Origin: Phoenix dactylifera
Taxonomy: Eukaryota; Streptophyta; Magnoliopsida; Arecales; Arecaceae
Assembly (NCBI RefSeq): GCF_009389715.1
Contig: NW_024068487.1
Location: 62,001 to 126,000 of the forward strand
Reading direction: 5' to 3'
DNA: 64,000 bases
Shown here in pieces: positions 58,036-64,000 of this stretch. The notes beneath the pieces were generated by a model. The model was not told where the DNA came from. It did no database searches and saw nothing but the letters and a program-made list of their open reading frames with translations. Numbering within the stretch: position 1 is the first letter of the stretch; the number at the start of each line of letters is the position of its first letter. The position numbers and the translations under genes are program-made.

Positions 58036-61000
58036 GCTCGATCGGCAACCCAAACCTCTCTAACGAGAACGATGCATGCGAGATAGCCAGTGTTATATAT
58101 TGATGGATAGCTATAAGAGGGAGGTAGGAATGGTGGAGACGGTGGGAAGAAGTGGGAAAGTCGTTAGAGAAGAGAAGAGAAGAGGAGGGAGCTGGGAGGA
58201 CGGAGGTGGGTTTGCTTAAGGGCATAATCAAATGATAGTGCTTCGTTTCTTCGCGTCCACTTCACTTGTATTCCGCTAATGGATGGGGAAGCCTCGTCGT
58301 TGGGTGGACGGTCCGGATTGGATTGATCGGATGAGCCTTATCCTCCCTTGGATGCAACGGTAGGGAAAGAGATGCTTCACCTGCCATATAAACCAAGATT
58401 GTTTGTCTCCAAATCCACTGTTGGTGAAAGGGAAATCAGACAAACATTCGGCTTAGAATTATATGGGTAGTTAGTTTAGATCATAATGACATCATCTTAT
58501 ATTTTATGTTTCTTGTGGGGATAAGCTTGGGAGTTAGCTGAACACTGAAAAGTATTGTAAGAATGGAAAAGTGGATTCCTATTTCCTTGTGAGTATTGAT
58601 GGGCTTTGGGTCTCTTTCTTGAGATCAAGCCCAAGCCATTGTAAATGGGCTAGCTCATGTAGGGCAGCTAGTATTTGCCTATGAGCATGAGTAAACAAGT
58701 GCTGTGACCACTTAGGAGATGCATGCCAACCACTCAATTTGCTCCACTAATTTCTCTCTCCACTCCCTTTATTTGTCTTCCAACTAAAATTAAGCACCAC
58801 ATTTCTTTTATACTTAAAGGGGTTTTAACTTTGATTCTTATCGAAATCTAGTTTGGATTCATGCAGTAGCGTAATTTGATCGAGGTAGCCCATTATGTAC
58901 ATGATTCTCATGATGATCAAAAGTATTTTAGATATGTAAAATAAGTATTTACTCAAATAGCCAGTTTGTATGGAAGTTTATAATCAGGATATCCTAGTGG
59001 TGAAAATGATATTGCTTTCCTAAGAAACTTGCAGAATATCTTTCTGATCAGAGGTGCAATATAACACCCATGGATCAATATTCATTTTTTTTTTGCTAGA
59101 TATTTAAAACAACAACCATCGGCACTATAGCGCCATTATACCGACTCTAGAGTTCTTATATTATACAATTGAAAACAAAAATATAATAACAAATGCCATC
59201 TTCCATTTTAGAAATCATCTAGTCATTCTAGTAGTTGTCATATAATAAAAATAATAGTTGTTATTTGATTTATTTCGCTATTTAGTTTGAAAATAATGTT
59301 TTATTATTGAAAGAATAATAAAACAGACAATGTTTTATATTAAGTAAATAGGTTTAGAAACATTTTTTTTTCCCAATAACTCTGTTGCAAAAAAAAAACA
59401 AAGAATTTTCAATATTATTTATTTGATAGCAAAAACCAACTATCACATAATTAATATTATATTTCTAAATTTGAAAAAGTAGAGAGTAAAGAGCTTTACA
59501 ATGATGGATCAATGGTAGATTATGTTTCAAACTAGCATGGAATACATACTTGTTGGGAGAAATTAATGCCAAGTTATGCTTCAACTTGTCTTTATAGTAT
59601 CCCATGCTGGACTCTGTGTTACTTTATTTAGATGAAGGTTGATCCCAAATGCTAGAGTTTATATATGCGAAGGCGAAGCCTAAATACTAATAGAACTAAG
59701 AAAATTTACCGCCAATAAAATCTTCATAACAATGATCTCACTGCATCGACAATTTTAATTAGGATTTCAACCATACAGAACCAAAGGAATCAATATTGAT
59801 GTCTCAATTATGTTTTCGAGGAAATGTTTGAGCATCAATATTTTCAGCCTACAAAAATAGTCACACAACATAAATACTTTTGGATCAGCTTTTGACACAC
59901 TCTTTCGCAGACGAAAGAGTTTAATCGAACATGAGATTGGTTTCTCCTTTTGCTTAGTATAGACTGGTGCAACGAACTTTGGTAATAAGCTACAATCTGA
60001 CCTCCTATACAAGATGAGTTGCATAATGATATCTCCAAGACTCCTACGATCATCTTAAAACCTCATCTTCCTTCATCTTTTCCAAGAAAAATTTGTACAA
60101 TTTGAACTCCCCACTTGTGCTGGTTGTCATTACTGATCACTTGCAAACTTTTTTTTCCACACTAGCTTGATCTTCAGATCTAGCAATAGTTTTACGAAAA
60201 ATAACGATGGTGTTAAGTCGGTTACAATTTGAAACGGGACTTAGAAGAGAAAAGAGTATAAAATTTTAAGCAAAATATTGGATAAAGCTCTATTTTGATA
60301 TCCTCAGAAGTAGTAAAACCGAAGGCCCAAGCCCATCCAGAAAGCTTTTCTTCTTAGATGGGCTCATACATTGGAGGTGTGTTGATGGGCCTCTTGAACA
60401 AATCAGTGGTTAATTTGCTGGTAACTTGCCCATTCACATCTGCCATCTGTTCTAGGCTCTACACTAGGCTGCAATTTCCCCAAACTCCCATCACATTTTT
60501 TTGATATCTACTCTTCAAGGATGATAACTTTTCTGAAAAGGATATGCATGCTTCATTTCTTATATACTAATATGTGCAATTTCTTGGGTTTGTTGGAAAA
60601 AGAGAAAAGCCAGAACTTTTTTTTTTATCAAAACCACTCCACTAAAACAGCTTAGTTCTTAGAGGGGCCAATGGGGCTGCAGATTGGATGATATTTTATG
60701 TGGCCTACCATTTTAGGGATACCCTGTGGGCTAGAAAGGCGAAGTTGCCCAGAGTACTTTGAGACTTGTTGTTTTCTGATTTTATTGGGTGTATCCGTAC
60801 TCGTAATGTATTGAACGTCCATTTTAGTGTGAAAAAAACAACTTAGTTTTGATAAAATTCTGCATAATAATCTATCTTCTATTCTATCTTTATATGCACA
60901 TAATAATCAATTTTACAAATTGGCTTACAAGTTCACACTCATATTTAGCTTGCTTATGTCGATTTCATCAATTGACCATTCGTAGGCTCGTAGCCAGCTG

Positions 61001-61405
61001 TATAAATTCGTAGCCATCGAGACAGGACCACTTCCGAATCCGATTTAATTCTCCCGCACCAAACGCTCCGGGCCATTGGATCCCATGACCGCCCGCGGAA
61101 ACGGAGCTCTTTTTCCTCGACCCTTCCGGGCAATTCCCGTAACCAGGGGCGCCACCAATCTAGCCCCCGCTCACCGGTAACCTCACCTCCCACCTCGAAA
61201 CCCGGAGCCCAAATTACACGGAAAAACGTTAAAAACGGTGGGTGCCGTCCCCGAGCGGGACGCGTACCATCAGCCTCCTCCTCCGCCTCTTTCACTCCCC
61301 TCCCCCCTCTTCCAATCCATCCCCGTCTCCCCTCTCATAATTTCTTTCCCAATCCCTAGATCTTTGATCCCTCCCTCACCAAAGAACCATCGTTTAGGCT
61401 CCATC
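58036..61405. other. intergenic region between WEB and CDI
   Basis: 58036-58400 is the WEB 5' flank (purine-rich leader GAGAAGAGAAGAGG near 58165). 58400-60740 is AT-rich with no gene. A LINE-like 3' end lies at 60760-60842. 60950-61405 is GC-rich and holds the CDI promoter and leader; a minus-strand frame there is not supported. Confidence 0.5.
60760..60842 (+). mobile_element. possible 3' end of a non-LTR retrotransposon
   Basis: GAGACTTGTTGTTTTCTG, then TTGGGTGTATCCGTACTCGTAATGTA, then an A-rich end (GTGTGAAAAAAAC). It has the same word order as 45765-45855. Confidence 0.45.
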
Positions 61406-62182
61406 ATGGGCTCGGAGATCCTTCCCTGCTCCGCCGCCGTCGCGGATCTCGCCGGCGAAGGGCCCCCGTCATTCAGGATCTTTATAGGGTACGACCCTCG
61501 GGAGGACGCGGCCTTCGAGGTGTGCCGCCACTCCCTCCTGAAGCGCTCCTCGGTTCCGCTCGAGATCCACCCCATCAAGCAGTCGGAGCTCCGGGCTGCC
61601 GGGCTCTTCTGGCGCGAGCGCGGCCCCACCGAGAGCACCGAGTTCTCCTTCACCCGTTTCCTCACCCCCCACCTCGCCGGATTCCAGGGGTGGGCCATGT
61701 TCGTCGACTGCGACTTCCTCTACCTTGCCGACATCAAGGAATTGATCGCCCTGATCGACGACAGGTACGCGATCATGTGCGTCCATCATGAGTACGCCCC
61801 CAAGGAGACGACCAAGATGGACGGCGCCGTCCAGACGGTGTACCCGCGCAAGAACTGGTCGTCCATGGTGCTTTACAACTGCGGCCACCCCAAGAACCGG
61901 GCGGCGCTCACCCCGGAGGCCGTCAGCACCCAAACCGGGGCCTTCCTCCACCGCTTCACGTGGCTCGACGACGCCGAGATCGGCGAGATCCCCTTCGTCT
62001 GGAACTTCCTCGTCGGCCACAACAACGTCGATCCCAACGACCCCACCACGTTCCCGAAGGCGATCCATTACACCACGGGCGGGCCGTGGTTTGAGAGGTA
62101 CAAGGATTGCGAGTTCGCCGAGCTCTGGCTCCAGGAGCTGGAGGAGTTGAACAAGGAAAATACGAAAATAGCCGCTGCTTAG
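61406..62182 (+). CDS. CDI: CDI-type (cadmium-induced) glycosyltransferase-fold protein
   Basis: Single-exon gene, 258 residues, of the plant CDI group in the nucleotide-diphospho-sugar transferase (GT-A) fold; the substrate is not known to me. The N-terminal strand FRIFIGYDPRED (23-34) is typical of the fold. The metal-binding DXD is DCD at 101-103 in MFVDCDFLYLADI. Then come VHHEYAPKETTKMDGAVQ, RKNWSSMVLYNCGHPKNR, VWNFLVGHN and IHYTTGGPWFERYKDCEFAE, the usual C-terminal family blocks. No signal peptide or membrane segment is visible, so it is probably cytosolic. Third codon positions are strongly G/C, common in monocot intronless genes. I chose the ATG at 61406 (TCCATCATGGGC); the frame is open upstream to an ATG at 61238, but that extension is Pro/Ser-rich and looks like leader. 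Confidence 0.92.
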   Translation: MGSEILPCSAAVADLAGEGPPSFRIFIGYDPREDAAFEVCRHSLLKRSSVPLEIHPIKQSELRAAGLFWRERGPTESTEFSFTRFLTPHLAGFQGWAMFVDCDFLYLADIKELIALIDDRYAIMCVHHEYAPKETTKMDGAVQTVYPRKNWSSMVLYNCGHPKNRAALTPEAVSTQTGAFLHRFTWLDDAEIGEIPFVWNFLVGHNNVDPNDPTTFPKAIHYTTGGPWFERYKDCEFAELWLQELEELNKENTKIAAA

Positions 62183-64000
62183 GTGACAATGATTAACATT
62201 GCACAGGATAAGTAGCAAGATTAAGATTCCTGCTAATTAGCATTCTACTATTCTTTTTGTTGTGAAATGTTTTTCCTATGGTTGTTTGGTGCATTCTGGA
62301 TCATGATACGGAAGCAGTAGATTGATGTTTTCTGTTCTCTAATAAGTGAATTGAAATGGGAAATGTGGCTTATTTTGGCTTGTAAAGTTTAATGGGTGCT
62401 TCCCATTGATTTCGATTCGTGTGTTTTGATGCCGTTTATTGTTCTTTAATTCAATAAGGTGCAATTTTGCTTAGTAACTGATGCAATAGGAATTCTTTTC
62501 TCATTAGCATATTGTGCACATTTGTTATTAACTATCAGAATCTAATTATTTGTTTGTTCTTATGTTTCAAGCTGTTGGACTTGCACCTTTTTACTTTTAC
62601 TTTTTTAACATGGGAAATGGTCCTTTACAAGTCCAGAGGAAGCTTGATGACCAGCTTGGCACCACAAAAATGCTTGGCGAGTGCAAAATCTTTCTGGCAC
62701 AAAGGAATCATCTGCAGATAATAAAAAGAATTTGTGTAATCCATATAATAATCTCTTAAAGAGCATCAAGAATTCCAACAGAACTTCTAAAGTCAAACCA
62801 TTTCTATTATATAAGTGGACCAGGTCGAATCAAATTATATTTTCCAGATGATAAATCTTAAAGTTCACAAAATGTTTTATATTAAAATCATTTAGTATTT
62901 TTGCCTGTCACATCAATTTGGTATTTATATTGAAGCATTTCTTTTTCATGGATGACGAAAGTAAAGAATTCAAAATTGTGTATATTCTAATGCGACAACT
63001 CAAATGAAGTAAGCCTCTCTAGATATGCATAATTCATTTTGCCTCAAATTCATAAGTAATTTATGAACTAGGGTTTCATATAATGTTCGTGAGTTGAATG
63101 TTATATAATGAACATGCTGTATAAGAAAATACAAATTCTAACTGTCTAGAAATCTTTCCATTGAATGAAAGCATTATGAACTGTGAAATCATATCGTCAG
63201 TGGCTCCAAAATAGCAGAAATCTATCATTCTGAGTTCGGAGGAGAAAGATGCTTACAGTTTTGCGGTGATGATATTATATCCAGAAAGAAAGGAGCTCTT
63301 TTCTCAGTTAGCTGTTTTTTTATTAGGGCCCATCCTGACATGCTCCTAGATATGTCTTTAGAGTTTTTTCTCCTTTTTTTTTTTCAAATTTTATTTTGTT
63401 TACTGCATGTTGAATGAATCTATATTGACGTAATTTTAACGTTTCATTAATTACCAGTTAGATTTTCTGAACTCCAGGTTTTGTTCTTTATATATATATA
63501 TTAAGTATTCCTGCCTGTCTTCTTTTCTTACGGTCATTGTCAGTTTATGGGGCCATCAAACTTCTGCAAGCCCTTATCATTCTCTATCGCATCAAGTTTC
63601 CTAATGGGATACTCGCATTTTATATTCTATAAAAATATGGATGGATTATATTTTAAGTGGAAAAATTTCAGTTTAAGCAAGCATCTTCAGAGTTTGCTGT
63701 TTCATGGAGCACCCTAATGGTCGCCTTTACTTTATTCTGCTTTTGACTACGTGGTGTAAGCTTTTAGACTTCAGCATCTTCATTGTTATATGTTCCTTCC
63801 AGGTTGTTGCCATTGACATGCTGTTGCCTTTTGGATGGTGTTTAGCTTCCAGTCTATTGCTTCTTTGAGCTTCTCTTTGCCCCCTGTTTCATCTGATTGC
63901 ATGTCCGGGGCCCCTTCTGGTTCTCCAACTTTTTGGTTTTACATTTATTTTGCCTATTGATTTCTACCTCTATATTTAGCTTTGTCTGTTCATTTTGTAT
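62183..64000. other. 3' flank of CDI to window end
   Basis: AT-rich. The first few hundred bases are likely 3' UTR. A protein-like stretch at 62608-62715 (GPLQVQRKLDDQLGTTKMLG) matches no family I can name. I see no other gene, RNA or element. Confidence 0.4.

Noticed and set aside
61469..62218. 249-codon frame antisense to CDI
   Set aside because: It is a by-product of the very GC-rich third positions of CDI; no family resemblance.
1..64000. CRISPR array, operons, ribosome binding sites or prophage
   Set aside because: Sequence is eukaryotic with spliced genes; no regularly spaced short repeats with unique spacers were seen.

Overview
This window is nuclear DNA from a flowering plant. I read it as a monocot, and a palm (Arecaceae) is most likely. 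The reasons are split genes with canonical GT/AG introns, introns that reach 9.6 kb and are full of transposon debris, one GC-rich single-exon gene beside AT-rich intergenic DNA, and protein families found in plants. The species call is inference; nothing was searched. I rebuilt genes by joining exons by eye and checking that the reading frame is kept across every junction.

Layout. 1-13868 (-): an E2F transcription factor gene that runs off the left edge; the DNA-binding domain and the start of the dimerisation region are inside, and one intron is 9.6 kb long. 14889-15187: a tRNA-derived SINE with target-site duplications. 16663-22276 (+): a five-exon EF-hand protein of 384 residues. 23828-37314 (-): a complete 13-exon gene for TRM6, the non-catalytic subunit of the tRNA m1A58 methyltransferase; its introns hold GTACC-rich miniature transposons, a 33-base poly-G run and microsatellites. 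About 37980-39670: four tandem copies of a roughly 250-bp unit, then a head-to-head inverted duplication. 42665-44710 (-): a three-exon gene for a small methyl-CpG-binding-domain (MBD) protein. The inverted duplication is made from the promoter and first ~40 codons of this gene. 45060-55880: a gene-poor, repeat-rich stretch with a 221-bp tandem duplication, a degenerate TIR element, a GC-rich hAT-type element with an 8-bp target duplication, an (AT)n tract and a ~2.2-kb AT-rich satellite-like array. 55884-56225 (+): a small Josephin-like protein. 56651-58035 (-): a two-exon WEB-family coiled-coil protein. 61406-62182 (+): a single-exon CDI-type (cadmium-induced) glycosyltransferase-fold protein. 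From there to the end I see no supported gene.

The genes are ordinary, unrelated neighbours of a plant chromosome, not an operon-like system. EF-hand and TRM6 are tail to tail, as are Josephin-like and WEB; E2F and EF-hand are head to head. The most interesting arrangement is the MBD locus. A gene for a probable reader of DNA methylation lies about 3 kb from an inverted repeat of its own promoter and 5' coding sequence, a geometry that in other plants can produce hairpin RNA and homology-dependent methylation.
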